Notes: a model not told the origin generated them from the sequence alone. 64,000 bases of DNA from JACNIZ01 sp964344765 (GCA_964344765.1 CAYFOM010000002.1:62001-126000); one strand, 5' to 3'. Numbered from the stretch's first letter, positions 25,148 to 35,389 are shown. A program made the numbers and translations.

Positions 25148-26880
25148 GAGGAAGGTCGGTCGCTATCGTCTGCAGCGCGCGCGCCCGGCCGATTCATAAG
25201 ATAACTGAGCCCAAGGAATGCGGCTCCGACGCCGAAGAACAGCAGTATGCGCCACAGCATGTCCAAGTCGGCCATGTCGAAAATCAGCATTTTGCCGGAC
25301 ACTAGTGCCAGAGCTCCCAAAGCCAAATTCTGCACGCTGCGCTGGCGAGTTTGCAAGCCAACCAACATGGTGATGCCGCCCTGCAACGCCCACGCCGCAG
25401 TGGTCAACGCCATGCCGCTTTCAAAGCGGTAGCGAAGCTCGGTGAAGCTCCAAATCAGCAAGCCGATATAAGCCAAGCCGCGAATGGAATTTTGCAGGAC
25501 CTCATATTTGCTTTGCTGTGCTGCCCATAGCAGCGTTGGCAGCAGCATCAGTCGAGTCCACGGCGTCAGCATTGGATCTCGCTCGCCATAAAGGCTGAGG
25601 TATTCGAGGCAATCGCCGCCGAACCAAAGGCTTAAACCGAGCAAGACTCCGTAGCAGACGTAGCGGCTGGTGGCGAAGGCTTGATGGCGAGCCAGCCACA
25701 AAGTGACGGCGACATGAGCGAGCAGACTCAGGAAAGCCCAATCTTCTTCCAAGGCGATCGCCAGAGTGAGCGCGGTTCCGGCAACCGCCATTTCAATCGC
25801 CACCGACAGGCTACGCGCTTGTTTGTGGGCGGTAGCGGCAATTAGCGCATAGCCGACGGCAAACAACATCGCCAACGGCCATAGTTCCTCGCGTTCGTGC
25901 AAGCGCCAATTCCAAGCGGCGAGTACAAACGCAAAGAAACTCGACGTCACCGCCGCGACGCGCAGTGCAGCTCCGGAGAACATCGGTTGCGCCGATGGTG
26001 CCGGGAAACGCTGCGACTTCCAGTTGTAAATCATCGGCAATACGCCGCCGATGGCCCACCAAACGGGAATGCCGACGGCTAGAAAATCGCGGTCGATTTG
26101 CTGGATCTCTTCAATGCAATAAAACAGTACCGGCAAGCCCCCGAACCAAAGCGTGACTCCTAAGGTGCGCCAGCCGCGCCTCAGCAAAATGACGCCGCCG
26201 CCAAGTAATACAGTACTGGCGTAAATTACCAATGCCGGGATAGTGCCCCATGGCGTCGGCAGCATAAATGGGGTGCTTAATCCGCCGGCAATGCCGATGC
26301 ATGCCAGCGATGGATGATCTTGTTTGACCGCTAACAGCAGCGCGCCGATGGTGACGCCGACCATGTAGAAGAACGTCGGCGTGTGTTCAAAGAGTCCGTA
26401 TAGGTTGTGCGCGGCGTAACCGCATAAGTAGTAAATGGCGACCGAACCACCGAGCAGAATTTGGCTGTATCGCAGTCTGGTTGCGTGCAGTTTGAGCCCG
26501 GTGATTAGCATTGCAGTGGCGACCACAACGCCGATGGCTACCCGCACCGGCGGATCGAACCATGAGTGATCAATCGCGTATTTAAATAAGAACGAAAGTG
26601 CTAGGAATAAAAATAAAACGCCGAAGCGCGCCAGCCAGCGCTCATCGGCGGAGGATTTAGGTTCCGATCCCGATTTTGGTTTCGGCTTTTCCGCTACAAC
26701 CAGCGGCGGTCGCTTAATGGGTAGCGGCGTTGGTTCCGTCGCGGGTGCTTGCTTGGCTAAGCGCTTTCCAACGACAGGTGGAGCGCCAGGCTTGACCTCG
26801 CGCTCCACCAATTTCTTGACCAATTTTTCAAGCCGTTCTACTCGCCGTTCGAGATCGGAATATGGATCGTGTTCGTTCAT
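25144..26880 (-). CDS. DUF2339 multi-pass membrane protein
   Basis: This 578-residue inner-membrane protein has an N-terminal coiled coil (DLERRVERLEKLVKKLVERE), a Pro/Lys-rich linker and then about 15 hydrophobic segments from residue 83 to the end. WLARFGVLFLFLALSFLFKYAID starts the membrane part, followed by GLSTPFMLP and many evenly spaced helices, which is the DUF2339 pattern. The function of DUF2339 proteins is not established. They are large predicted integral membrane proteins often encoded with cell-envelope genes. Here the gene overlaps the Nudix gene downstream and lies 26 bases from the M1-like peptidase gene upstream. Confidence 0.88.
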   Translation of the reverse strand: MNEHDPYSDLERRVERLEKLVKKLVEREVKPGAPPVVGKRLAKQAPATEPTPLPIKRPPLVVAEKPKPKSGSEPKSSADERWLARFGVLFLFLALSFLFKYAIDHSWFDPPVRVAIGVVVATAMLITGLKLHATRLRYSQILLGGSVAIYYLCGYAAHNLYGLFEHTPTFFYMVGVTIGALLLAVKQDHPSLACIGIAGGLSTPFMLPTPWGTIPALVIYASTVLLGGGVILLRRGWRTLGVTLWFGGLPVLFYCIEEIQQIDRDFLAVGIPVWWAIGGVLPMIYNWKSQRFPAPSAQPMFSGAALRVAAVTSSFFAFVLAAWNWRLHEREELWPLAMLFAVGYALIAATAHKQARSLSVAIEMAVAGTALTLAIALEEDWAFLSLLAHVAVTLWLARHQAFATSRYVCYGVLLGLSLWFGGDCLEYLSLYGERDPMLTPWTRLMLLPTLLWAAQQSKYEVLQNSIRGLAYIGLLIWSFTELRYRFESGMALTTAAWALQGGITMLVGLQTRQRSVQNLALGALALVSGKMLIFDMADLDMLWRILLFFGVGAAFLGLSYLMNRPGARAADDSDRPSS

Positions 26881-26906
26881 GGTTTAACGGCGGCGGCTGA
26901 AAAGGG

Positions 26907-28271
26907 TCAGTTCTTGTCTTCCATCACACTCCCTTCGCGTCCATAGATGAAGCGGTGGAAGAGTTGCAAGACTTCATCGTTTTGGGTTTTCTGGTGGAGG
27001 AATTGCTGCATGTCCTCGGTGCTTGCGCCTGTTTCGTAGTGCTTGTGCCAGAACTCGGCCATTAATTCCTTCAGCTTCTCCTTGCCAAGCAGGCGCGACA
27101 GCCGCGAGAAGAACATCGCGCCGTAGCTGTACGAATACCTCGAGGTAATGCGGTTGTACGGGTTCTTCGAATACAGCTCGACCGGGCTGGATGCACCTTC
27201 CATACGCTTGGCGGTGGTGCGGTAGCCGTCGGCGAACCAAACCGTCCATGCTTCATCCCACCACGCGTCGTTTTGGCTGACCGGCTTCAAGCCGCGGCCG
27301 AACCAGCTGTGGAAGATCTCGTGTTCCAATGCACCGATCGACGTCGTGGTTGCGCCGTCGTATTCCATCGAGCGGCTGCCGGTCCAAACAAAAACGGTGC
27401 AGCGATCGCCGTGCGGCCACATCGATGGGGCGGCGCTGAACTCCTTGAGGTGACCGGCGGTGAGTTCGTGAACCTTCTCTAGCGGAGTTTTCGCACGATT
27501 GAGCTTGCACACGTCAATGGTGATGGTGCGGCCTTGAATTTCCACGGTCGACGTCGAACGCGTGACCTCGCTGTCGGGAATCAACACCAGCATGTGCGAA
27601 AAGGCGGTGTAGTTCGCCGGGAACGACAGCTTCCAGTGCTTTTGGTCCTTGACGACTTCGGTGTCGGCGTTGGTGATCAATTGGTGCTTCACCTTGGCCC
27701 CCTTCATTTGCAGGTCCAACTCAAACGGAAAGCGGTCGTAGATCAAATTGGCAGGGAACCACTGCTCCAAGTAGCGGCCCGGTGTCAGGTCGGTGAACAG
27801 GAAATCCCAATGCAACTGTCCTTCGTCCCATGCAACGCCGACCGACTTGGCGGCACTGGGCTTGTCGATTTCATATTCGAAGTGCAGGTGATAACTCTGG
27901 CCGGCTTTCAATTTGTGATGCAAAATCCGCATCGTGCTGCCGCCGGTGCCGGCCTCATGCGTTCCGATCAACTCCGGATCCAGCTTCTTGCCATTCAAGC
28001 TCAACTTGTCGACCTTTTGACGCAGGTCAAACAACGGCATGCCGTCGGCGGTCAACTCGAATTGCATGTCGGCAACCGCAGTTGCCTTTTGCTTCGAGAT
28101 GTCCAACACGACGCTGGCGCTCAACGCCGAAATGTCGATCGGGATTCCAACTACGCCATCCACCTCGAGCGGCGGCGGCGCGTAATGAGTATCCGGCACC
28201 GCTTCCTGAGCGGCGACGGGGTGCAAACAAGCAACAAAAGCGCAAAGGCTTGCGGCGGCGAAGGGCTTCAT
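26907..28271 (-). CDS. Secreted M1-like zinc metallopeptidase (gluzincin)
   Basis: This is a 454-residue protein with signal peptide MKPFAAASLCAFVACLHPVAA. The N-terminal half is a beta-rich domain like that of M1 aminopeptidases. The zinc site is HEIFH (His317, Glu318, His321) with the third ligand Glu340 in WWDEAWTVWFADGY. The MEY segment shortly before it sits where the M1 exopeptidase motif would be but is degenerate. The last 100 residues are helical (SYSYGAMFFSRLSRLLG), as in short M1 relatives. At 454 residues it lacks the long C-terminal HEAT-like domain of classical aminopeptidase N. It probably processes peptides in the periplasm. It starts 159 bases from a divergent FG-GAP gene. 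Confidence 0.85.
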   Translation of the reverse strand: MKPFAAASLCAFVACLHPVAAQEAVPDTHYAPPPLEVDGVVGIPIDISALSASVVLDISKQKATAVADMQFELTADGMPLFDLRQKVDKLSLNGKKLDPELIGTHEAGTGGSTMRILHHKLKAGQSYHLHFEYEIDKPSAAKSVGVAWDEGQLHWDFLFTDLTPGRYLEQWFPANLIYDRFPFELDLQMKGAKVKHQLITNADTEVVKDQKHWKLSFPANYTAFSHMLVLIPDSEVTRSTSTVEIQGRTITIDVCKLNRAKTPLEKVHELTAGHLKEFSAAPSMWPHGDRCTVFVWTGSRSMEYDGATTTSIGALEHEIFHSWFGRGLKPVSQNDAWWDEAWTVWFADGYRTTAKRMEGASSPVELYSKNPYNRITSRYSYSYGAMFFSRLSRLLGKEKLKELMAEFWHKHYETGASTEDMQQFLHQKTQNDEVLQLFHRFIYGREGSVMEDKN

Positions 28272-28429
28272 GCGGTCATCCTAACGGTTCGAGGGAGGGG
28301 GACGAATCCCCGGCGTGGCGGCATTTTGGTGATAGACTTGAGCGGGAATCGAGGGATATTTCCCTTTCCCCGCCCCAACCTGCCGATTCCACCCTCTGTC
28401 AGCGGAATCGAACCTGATCGTCCCTCCGA

Positions 28430-30091
28430 ATGCGCGCCAGATCTGCGTTAATTCTGGGCATGTTTTATGCCCTTTCCTCGTCTACGCCCAGCCAGCAGGT
28501 GGGAGGGGGTCTTTATGCTTACGAGCAGTTTTTTGGAGCGGCCGCCGGCGAGGGCATGGGTTACTCGGTAGCCAATGCCGGTGACGTAAATGCCGACGGA
28601 ATAGATGATTACATCATTGGGGCGATCCATGTCGAGGTCAGTGGAATGACGGATGCCGGTGCGGCATATGTCTACTCCGGCGCCGACGCCAGCTTGATTT
28701 ACACCTTCCTCGGCGTAGTTCCCGATGGCAATTTTGGCTTTAGTGTGGCGGGTGCAGGCGATGTAAACGCAGACGGATTCGACGACGTCATCATTGGCGC
28801 ACCCTACGTAAGCCCGGTTGGAAGCCCAAACGAGGGAAGGGCTTACGTTTATTCCGGTGCCACCGGACTCAAGCTGTACCGCTTCGACGGCCGCAGTGCC
28901 GAAGACCGCCTCGGCTTCTCGGTTGCCGGTGCCGGCGACGTCAACGGCGACGGTCGTGCCGATCTGTTGGTCGGCTCGATTTGGAGTGCCGAGTCCGGCC
29001 TGCCGCAATCCGGATGCGTGGATCTGTATTCCGGTCTCAACGGCAGCGTGATTCACCACTGGGATGGCGGTTCGCCGAACGACTTCTTCGGCTACAGCGT
29101 CGCCGGCGCAGGTGACGCCAACGGCAACCCCGATTCCGGCCGTGTCTATCTGTACTCCGGCGTCACTGGTGCCAAACTGCAACGCCTCGACGGCGATGCC
29201 GCCTACGACTGGCTGGGCTTCGCAGTCGCCGCAGCCGGCGACGTCAACCAAGATGGTTTCGACGACTTTTTCGTCGGCGCACCACTCAACGACGCCAACG
29301 GCCTCATCGATGCCGGCTGTGCCAAGGTTTACTCGGGTAAAAACGCCAACTTGATCATGCAGTTGGACGGCCCGGCTGCCGAACAACATTTCGGCTCGGC
29401 GTTGGCCGGCGACCTCGATCTCAATAGTGATGGAGTTCCCGATCTGCTGGTCGGAGCACCCGGGGCCGACCCGGGATCCGCACCTTATGCCGGTTCCGCC
29501 ACCGCATTTTCCGGTGCCGATAGCGAAGTCCTGCTGCAAGCATGGGGGCGCGAAGGCAACGATTTGCTTGGCCGCAGTGTCGCACTGCTGCCCAACCTCA
29601 ACCAACACCCCCTGGGTGAGATCCTCGTTGGCGCCCATGGCTTGGACTACGGCGCCAACTTGGATGTTGGCTGGGCTGGAGTGATGGGTTATTCACCGTA
29701 CTTCCGCAGCGATGTCGATCAGGTGTCGGCTGCGTCCGGGGCGACGATCACTTTCAGCCTTCAGTTTCCGCAAGAGTTCGCGCAGACGGCGTACAAAGTG
29801 CTCGGCTCCGCGACTGGAACTGGTCCTACGCAACTTGCCGGAATCGACGTACCGCTGACCGCCGGTGACTTCCTATGGGACGCATTGCTCGCGTCGCCGC
29901 CGCCGCCGATTTTTGCCGGTGCCAACGGCACGTTGAACGCATCGGGTGAAGCCATCTGCCTGCTGACGCTGCCGCCTGGATTTGCGGATGTTTATGTCGG
30001 CACAACCTTCTACTTTGCGGCGGCTCTTTATCAGCCTCCGGCAACCGGTTTACTGTCGTCGGCGGTGGCGACGCTGACTATTCAACCGTAA
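28430..30091 (+). CDS. Secreted FG-GAP/integrin-alpha beta-propeller protein
   Basis: This is a 553-residue protein with a short signal-like N-terminus (ILGMFYALSSSTPSQQ). It then has seven FG-GAP repeats of about 59 residues, each with a GDVNADGFDDVIIGAP-type calcium loop and a YVYSG strand. Repeat four (about residues 215-257) is shorter: after GAGDANG it jumps to NPDSGRVYLYSG and so lacks the DG-DD-xxxGA calcium loop, a loss of about 17 residues compared with its neighbours. The last 150 residues form a conserved C-terminal beta domain (FGMSGVDQVSAASG-like start, ending LSSAVATLTIQP) shared with the FG-GAP gene at 33.6-35.3 kb. It is probably a cell-surface or extracellular adhesion protein; no enzyme motif is seen. 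Confidence 0.85.
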   Translation: MRARSALILGMFYALSSSTPSQQVGGGLYAYEQFFGAAAGEGMGYSVANAGDVNADGIDDYIIGAIHVEVSGMTDAGAAYVYSGADASLIYTFLGVVPDGNFGFSVAGAGDVNADGFDDVIIGAPYVSPVGSPNEGRAYVYSGATGLKLYRFDGRSAEDRLGFSVAGAGDVNGDGRADLLVGSIWSAESGLPQSGCVDLYSGLNGSVIHHWDGGSPNDFFGYSVAGAGDANGNPDSGRVYLYSGVTGAKLQRLDGDAAYDWLGFAVAAAGDVNQDGFDDFFVGAPLNDANGLIDAGCAKVYSGKNANLIMQLDGPAAEQHFGSALAGDLDLNSDGVPDLLVGAPGADPGSAPYAGSATAFSGADSEVLLQAWGREGNDLLGRSVALLPNLNQHPLGEILVGAHGLDYGANLDVGWAGVMGYSPYFRSDVDQVSAASGATITFSLQFPQEFAQTAYKVLGSATGTGPTQLAGIDVPLTAGDFLWDALLASPPPPIFAGANGTLNASGEAICLLTLPPGFADVYVGTTFYFAAALYQPPATGLLSSAVATLTIQP

Positions 30092-30111
30092 GGCAGGTTG
30101 CTTAGCTCGAT

Positions 30112-32199
30112 TTAAGCCGCCGCTTGGCGCAAGTATTTGCGCAACATGCCTTCAAAAACAGTGCGGTCAATGGGTTTGGATAAATAGTTGTCCATGCCGG
30201 CGTTGATGCAAGTCTCGCGGTCGCCGACCATCGCATTTGCGGTCATGGCCAAAATTGGAACTTGGCATTGCGGCGCCGGCAGCAAACGAATCTGGCGAGT
30301 GGCTTCGTAGCCATCCATCAGCGGCATTTGGCAATCCATCAACACCAATCCATAACTGCGCTCGGCGACCGCCTCGACGGCAAGTTTGCCGTTGACGACA
30401 TGGTCCACCTCAATGCCCATTTTATTCAGCAGGCGGATTGCCAGCTTGGCATTGACCATGTTGTCTTCGGCCAACAACACGCGTCCACGAGTTGCTGGTT
30501 CCTCGCACTTGGGTTGGTCGCGCTTGCCAATCGACGGAGTAACTTCGTGTTGACTCCACAGTCGCTGGAACGCTAACGCCAACTTGCTCGGCCGCAACGG
30601 CAACAGCAATCGGTGTCGGCAATTTTGACGCCGCGCCCACGCCCGTACTTCTTCGTTATTGCTGTGTAGCAAAATGGCATTGCGCCGCTGGCCCATTTCA
30701 TTCAGGCTCTGCTCTGCCGCCGACGGCCCTTGTTCCATCGAGATCAACACCGCGTCGGCGCGATCGTAGCTGACCGGCACCAATTTGATCCCTAAGTCCA
30801 TCAACGTGCGCCGCACCACCTCTTCGGTGGTGGGGTGGAAATTCAACAGCGCGACCTTGCGGCCATGGAACCGCGTCGATGTTGCTTGGACTGCTGAATT
30901 GGCCTTCACTGTTTGCGTTACGGCCTCGCGCTGGGCAGCAGCTTCGAGAGGAAGGGTCACGGTAAAGCGAGTGCCTTCGCCCAATTGGCTTTGCACTTCA
31001 ATTGTGCCGCTCATCGCCACCACTAGATTGCGGGTAATGGCCATGCCCAAGCCGGTACCGCCGAATTCGCGCGTGGTAGTCGAATCGGCTTGAGTGAATT
31101 CCTCGAATAGGGTCGGTAGGAATTCGTCGGCGATGCCGATGCCGGTATCGATGATTTCAAAAACCACGTTGTCGTTGTTTTCGTCGGCCTGAGCTTTTAG
31201 CACCACTTCGCCTACCTTGGTGAATTTGATCGCATTGCCGGCCAAATTCAAAAGCACTTGGCGGACGCGGGTGGGGTCGCCGTGAACTTCTTGCGGAAGG
31301 GCAGGGTCGATCAAAATATTCCAGGCAATGCCGCCTTCGGTTGCTCGCGGCGCCAAGCTATCCAACACCTCTTCCAACATTTCCGGCAACGAAAACGAGA
31401 TGTCTTCCAGAACCAATTGCTCGGCTTCGATCTTCGATAGATCCAAGATGTCGTTGAGCAATTTGAGCAATGATCCAGCGCAAGTGTGAATGGTTTGAAC
31501 GGCGTCTTCTTGCTCGGCGTCGAGCTTGGTTTCCAACGTCAGATCGGCCATGCCCAAAATGCCGTTCATCGGCGTGCGGATTTCATGGCTCATCGTCGCT
31601 AGGAAGGCGCTCTTGGCGCGGTTTGCTTTTTCGGCTTCCCGACGCGCCGCCTGCAAATCAGACTGCGTGGATCGCAGCGCTTTCATCCAAACAATGGTCA
31701 TGGCAACAAAGAACGCCAACGCCGCGCTATGGCTGAAGGCCGACAGAATGGCGAGCTCTTTCTCTAATTCCACCGGATGCCACGGTCCGACCTGAGTGTG
31801 AGCAACCAGCAAGATGCTGAAGTACAGAATCTCGATCGATGCTACCGCCACCGCAGCCCGAATACCGAGCATGAAGCCTGCCAACATCGGCACCAATAGC
31901 AACCATGGCACTGCTCCGCTTAACGCGCCGCCGGTCATCGCTGTGATCGCCATCATCAAGCACAGGAAGTCGGCGATGAAAACCTTGCTCCAGAAGGCGA
32001 TGCGGCGGTTTTGGCGCACATCGCGCAACCCCCAAATCAACGGCACCTGCGAGGCCATGCTCAGCACTGCCATCCACCTCAGACCCAAATACCAAGCCAA
32101 TCCCGAAATAATCGGCACCAGTACAAACAAGCTATACGCGCTGCCAACAATGATTTTGGCGCGTTGTGTTTTCAGTAGCTTGTTTTGGCTCTCCCGCAA
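30112..32199 (-). CDS. Membrane-bound hybrid sensor histidine kinase
   Basis: This 695-residue protein has about six transmembrane segments in residues 15-185, forming a membrane sensor region without a large loop. A short coiled coil leads into HisKA with [14 protein letters not shown] (phospho-His in the SHE triad), and HATPase has [18 protein letters not shown] and [10 protein letters not shown] degenerate receiver-like segment follows (about 440-560; [15 protein letters not shown], then VLISMEQG) with no phospho-acceptor Asp. The last 120 residues are a true receiver ([15 protein letters not shown], acceptor Asp in [12 protein letters not shown], Lys in YLSKPID). This resembles BarA-like kinases but lacks Hpt, so it needs a separate phosphotransfer protein. 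It is convergent with the FG-GAP gene, 20 bases away. Confidence 0.93.
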   Translation of the reverse strand: MRESQNKLLKTQRAKIIVGSAYSLFVLVPIISGLAWYLGLRWMAVLSMASQVPLIWGLRDVRQNRRIAFWSKVFIADFLCLMMAITAMTGGALSGAVPWLLLVPMLAGFMLGIRAAVAVASIEILYFSILLVAHTQVGPWHPVELEKELAILSAFSHSAALAFFVAMTIVWMKALRSTQSDLQAARREAEKANRAKSAFLATMSHEIRTPMNGILGMADLTLETKLDAEQEDAVQTIHTCAGSLLKLLNDILDLSKIEAEQLVLEDISFSLPEMLEEVLDSLAPRATEGGIAWNILIDPALPQEVHGDPTRVRQVLLNLAGNAIKFTKVGEVVLKAQADENNDNVVFEIIDTGIGIADEFLPTLFEEFTQADSTTTREFGGTGLGMAITRNLVVAMSGTIEVQSQLGEGTRFTVTLPLEAAAQREAVTQTVKANSAVQATSTRFHGRKVALLNFHPTTEEVVRRTLMDLGIKLVPVSYDRADAVLISMEQGPSAAEQSLNEMGQRRNAILLHSNNEEVRAWARRQNCRHRLLLPLRPSKLALAFQRLWSQHEVTPSIGKRDQPKCEEPATRGRVLLAEDNMVNAKLAIRLLNKMGIEVDHVVNGKLAVEAVAERSYGLVLMDCQMPLMDGYEATRQIRLLPAPQCQVPILAMTANAMVGDRETCINAGMDNYLSKPIDRTVFEGMLRKYLRQAAA

Positions 32200-32236
32200 G
32201 AGTACCTCAAATAGGGATACCCTGTTCTATCGGGAA

Positions 32237-33513
32237 TTATTCCGCCGGCTCTGAAGTCGGTAGGCCGCGGGTGCGCCAGGCCAACCACGCGGTTTGGCAT
32301 AAGCCGCCAGTTACAAAGATGCTTAGGGCGACGTAAATGCCCGGCCACGGGCTGATTTTTGCTGCCGTGGTCAGGCCGATGACGGCGATAATGACGTACA
32401 GCGTTACCGCCTCGGTGATTCCTCGTGTGCGATGGGCGTGCACGAGTCGTCCGCCGAACCAGCTTTGCAGCACTTGGTAGGCGGGCATCAAGACGCCGAT
32501 CATGACTGCGGCGGTACAAAAGCGCACCAACTCGGGGTCGAGGTCGGAGATGGTGTCGAACCAAAAGTTGGATAGCGGAGTCGCTGCAAAGAGCAGTAAG
32601 AAACCGGATGTCGACCCGGCCAGGATCCAGGAGAAGCGGCGCAGCGCTGCATATGCGCCCGGCTTGCCGAGTAGTGCAACGACCACTTCATTGAGGGCGA
32701 AGCCGGTGCTGCGGATTAGAAATAGCAAACCGTGAACAACCGGCCACGCCGCCAGCGATTCCATCGCGTTGGGCATGCGGCTCATCGCTGCCGAACCGGT
32801 GGGTCGACGGATGGGTTGGGAACGAGTCGATCTTGAATCACCGGGCGTGTAATCCAACCGATGAAGGCAGCTTCCGAGATCACGGCAATGGAAACTGCGG
32901 CCGCACCAACGGCCACACCGGGAATGGGCAGGACTTCGAAATACGCAAGTGCACTGCCGACGGCTAGCGAAACCGTTAACGCGACCAGGCGAATGGCGGT
33001 GCCGACGCCGACCAACTTGGAACGTTCAAAGCGGATCAGCACACCTTGGTAAAAGCGTCGGTAGGCGATGGATGCGGTCCATGGCGTTAACAACTGCAAG
33101 CCCAAGCGCCCGGGCTCGACGATTTCTTGCGGAACACCAAGCAGCGTGTTGGCGATGAAATCGTAAGCGGGGCTGAAGGCGATGGCCAAGTGCAATACCG
33201 TCAGCGCACCGGCCGACACGTACATGAAGCGCCGCACCTTGCGGAACGAATCCATGTCGCCGCATAACGCGGTCGACGCGGCCAGCAGTTGAATGATCGG
33301 GCCTTCGATCACCAGCGCAATGGCGAAGGCAACACTGCCATATGCTGCAAGTTGGATGTCTTCGGCGGGCAGGCGCGCAACGAACGCCGTCAGCATCGGG
33401 ATTTCGATGCCCATTAGCATCCAGCTCGCTGCAAGCGGCAGCCACAGGCGGAAAACACGGCCGACAGTGACCGTGGATTCGCTGTCGATGGAGGTAGTTG
33501 GGGCGGTGTTCAG
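32237..33513 (-). pseudogene. MATE-like multidrug/polysaccharide exporter gene, broken by a frameshift
   Basis: Two overlapping frames encode the two halves of one membrane protein. The upstream half (33513 to 32782) has FRLWLPLAASWMLMGIEIPML and ends at VIQDRLVPNPSVDPPVRQR. The downstream half (from about 32794 to 32237) has SAAMSRMPNAMESLAAWPVVHGLLFL and continues through five or more membrane segments. Together they give the helix layout of a MATE/flippase protein, but the joint lacks the roughly 25-residue helix expected before the RMP motif. This implies a deletion of about 70-80 bases that also shifted the frame. The 5' end has no ATG or GTG outside the upstream terminator; only a CTG near 33513 could start it. 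Both facts support a decaying gene. An assembly error at this spot is the alternative. Confidence 0.65.
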
Positions 33514-33530
33514 CGGACTAACTGCCGGGG

Positions 33531-33569
33531 AAAAGCAAAACAGGTGCGGCCCGCGTGGGGCCACACCTG
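33531..33569 (-). terminator. Rho-independent terminator of the FG-GAP gene
   Basis: On the minus strand GCAGGTGTGGCCCC pairs with GGGCCGCACCTG around the GCG region, giving an outer 6-bp and an inner GC-rich helix with one mismatch, directly followed by TTTTGCTTTT. It starts 19 bases after the stop of the FG-GAP gene at 33589. It also lies across the only GTG that could begin the MATE-like frame, which argues against that start. Confidence 0.8.
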
Positions 33570-33588
33570 CTGGGCGGAGCGGGCTTGC

Positions 33589-35316
33589 TTAAGGCAGCAC
33601 GAACAAGGTGGTACGACCCGAAGAGTGGGTCACCGCTTGCGTTCCATCCACCGTTACCGCAGCGCAGTAAGCTTCCATGCCGACGGTGCTCGGCGGCAGG
33701 TTGGTTTGCGTGATGTTGGCGGCTGCCTGACCAGCGGCGTCGAGTATACCGGTCATGCCGGTATGGCTGCTGAGGAAGTTGTAATCACCGCCAACGGTGC
33801 GCCAGAACAGTGTGCCCGGCGACAGCGGAATACCGACGTTGTTGGCGTAGAACGGACCCTTGCCCAAGCTGAACAAGATGACGTAGTTCTGACTGGCTGC
33901 CGCATCGGGGAAATCGATGGCGAAGTTGATGATGCCGCCGGTGCTCGCCGAAATCTCGCGGTTATCGGCAGTCATGTACGAGTCGTACTCCAACTGGTTA
34001 ATCCGACCGTAACGAGGCTCGGTCTGCGAAGGACGCCATTCCGGCGATGCGACGAAGAATTCGCCGTAGCCGTCGCCGTCGGTGTCGCCGAGAATTTCCA
34101 GCTCGGCGCCCAAGCGCTCGCGAGTGCCGCCACCGGTGAAGCGCAGTAACAGGTCATTGCCACGGCCGCTGTAAACGTAAACCGCACCAGCAACGGTGTC
34201 CGGTACACCGGACAAGTCCTTGACGTGGGCACCCACAATTACGTCATTGACGCCATCAGCGTTGACGTCGAGGTTGCCGGCGATGGAGCCGCCGAACTTG
34301 TCGCCTTCATCTTCGCCGACCCAGCGACGCAATAGGCTGCCGGTTAAACCGTCGTACATGTAAACACCGCCACACTCGGCACCGATCAGCGGCTCGGTGT
34401 GCTCTTGAGCGGCCACCATGAAATTCGGAACTCCATCATTGTTGACGTCGCCGGTTTCGCAAACGTTCGAGCCGAAGAAGCCGGCAGCGCTTTCGCCGGT
34501 AACGAAAAGTATGGGCGAGCCGGTTGCACCGGAGTACACCCAGGCACGGCCTACATCCAAGTCCACACCCACGTCGGTGCCCTTGGCGCCAATTACCAAA
34601 TCGTCTACGCCGTCACTGTCGACATCGCCAATAACCGCGATCGACGAGCCGAAGCGCGACTCTGCTTCCGGACCTTCGATGCGCATCAGCTCATTCGAGG
34701 TAATGCCATCAAAGATGTAAACGCGGCCGCCGTCGACGTGCACAGGGCCGTCCGCCATGTCGGCGCCCACTGCCAATTCGTCGAAGCCGTCGCCGTTCAT
34801 GTCGGGAATCCGCATCAGCGATACGCCGAAGTTGTCCCACGGTGCCTCGCCGTAAATCATCGTGTAGTTCGACGGGTTTTCACCATCGAAGATGTACACC
34901 GCACCGGCGTAAGAGTTGCCACCCGGGTCGTAACCGGGAGCGGAGGCGACGAATTCGGAATAACCGTCGCCGTCGGTGTCGCCCATCGACACGATCTCTT
35001 TGCCGAAACGGTCGCCGGCAAATTCACCGTTGATCAGCCAGATTTTGGTTCGCAGGTCGCCGTCGTACAAGTAGACGCCGCCGGCACCATTCGCTTTACC
35101 GGGAGTGGTGATCAGGATGTCATCAATACCATCCTGGTTCATGTCGCCATTCATAGCCATGGCCAGGCCGAAACCGATTTCACCGTACTCGCCTTGCATT
35201 TCGCGAGTGAAGTCCCACTGTCCGCCGGGGTCGCCGGAATTGGACTGAGCGGGGGTCGGTGCTGAGAGGAAGGCCGCCGAAAGACAGGTCGACAGCAAGA
35301 TGGGAGCGTTAATCAT
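33589..35316 (-). CDS. Secreted FG-GAP beta-propeller protein
   Basis: This is a 575-residue protein with signal peptide MINAPILLSTCLSAAFLSAPTPAQ. Seven FG-GAP repeats follow, each with the calcium loop pattern GDxNxDGxDDxxxGA (for example GDVDSDGVDDLVIGAK) and a VYxxDG or VYSG strand. The C-terminal 150 residues (SASTGGIINFAIDFPDAAASQ, then NNVGIPLSPG, GTLFWRTVGG, ending SSGRTTLFVLP) match the ending of the FG-GAP protein at 28.4-30.1 kb. The two are therefore paralogs. The protein is probably exported to the cell surface. It is a single-gene unit, with terminators on both sides (35390-35425 and 33531-33569). Confidence 0.87.
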   Translation of the reverse strand: MINAPILLSTCLSAAFLSAPTPAQSNSGDPGGQWDFTREMQGEYGEIGFGLAMAMNGDMNQDGIDDILITTPGKANGAGGVYLYDGDLRTKIWLINGEFAGDRFGKEIVSMGDTDGDGYSEFVASAPGYDPGGNSYAGAVYIFDGENPSNYTMIYGEAPWDNFGVSLMRIPDMNGDGFDELAVGADMADGPVHVDGGRVYIFDGITSNELMRIEGPEAESRFGSSIAVIGDVDSDGVDDLVIGAKGTDVGVDLDVGRAWVYSGATGSPILFVTGESAAGFFGSNVCETGDVNNDGVPNFMVAAQEHTEPLIGAECGGVYMYDGLTGSLLRRWVGEDEGDKFGGSIAGNLDVNADGVNDVIVGAHVKDLSGVPDTVAGAVYVYSGRGNDLLLRFTGGGTRERLGAELEILGDTDGDGYGEFFVASPEWRPSQTEPRYGRINQLEYDSYMTADNREISASTGGIINFAIDFPDAAASQNYVILFSLGKGPFYANNVGIPLSPGTLFWRTVGGDYNFLSSHTGMTGILDAAGQAAANITQTNLPPSTVGMEAYCAAVTVDGTQAVTHSSGRTTLFVLP

Positions 35317-35389
35317 GGAAGAAACAGGGAGACGTGGTTGGGTTGGCGGAAGTGTACCCCAGGAATGTTTTTAGGACTTTGTATTCCTC

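Noticed and set aside
28448..29638. 396-codon minus-strand frame opposite the FG-GAP gene
   Set aside because: The periodic repeat DNA keeps the antisense frame open; its apparent repeats are a mirror of the propeller.
33513..33564. GTG at 33564 as start of the MATE-like gene
   Set aside because: It lies within the hairpin of the upstream rho-independent terminator.
35361..35388. AGGAAT/ATTCCT 6-bp inverted repeat upstream of the FG-GAP gene
   Set aside because: The arms are too short and the spacer too long to claim an operator.
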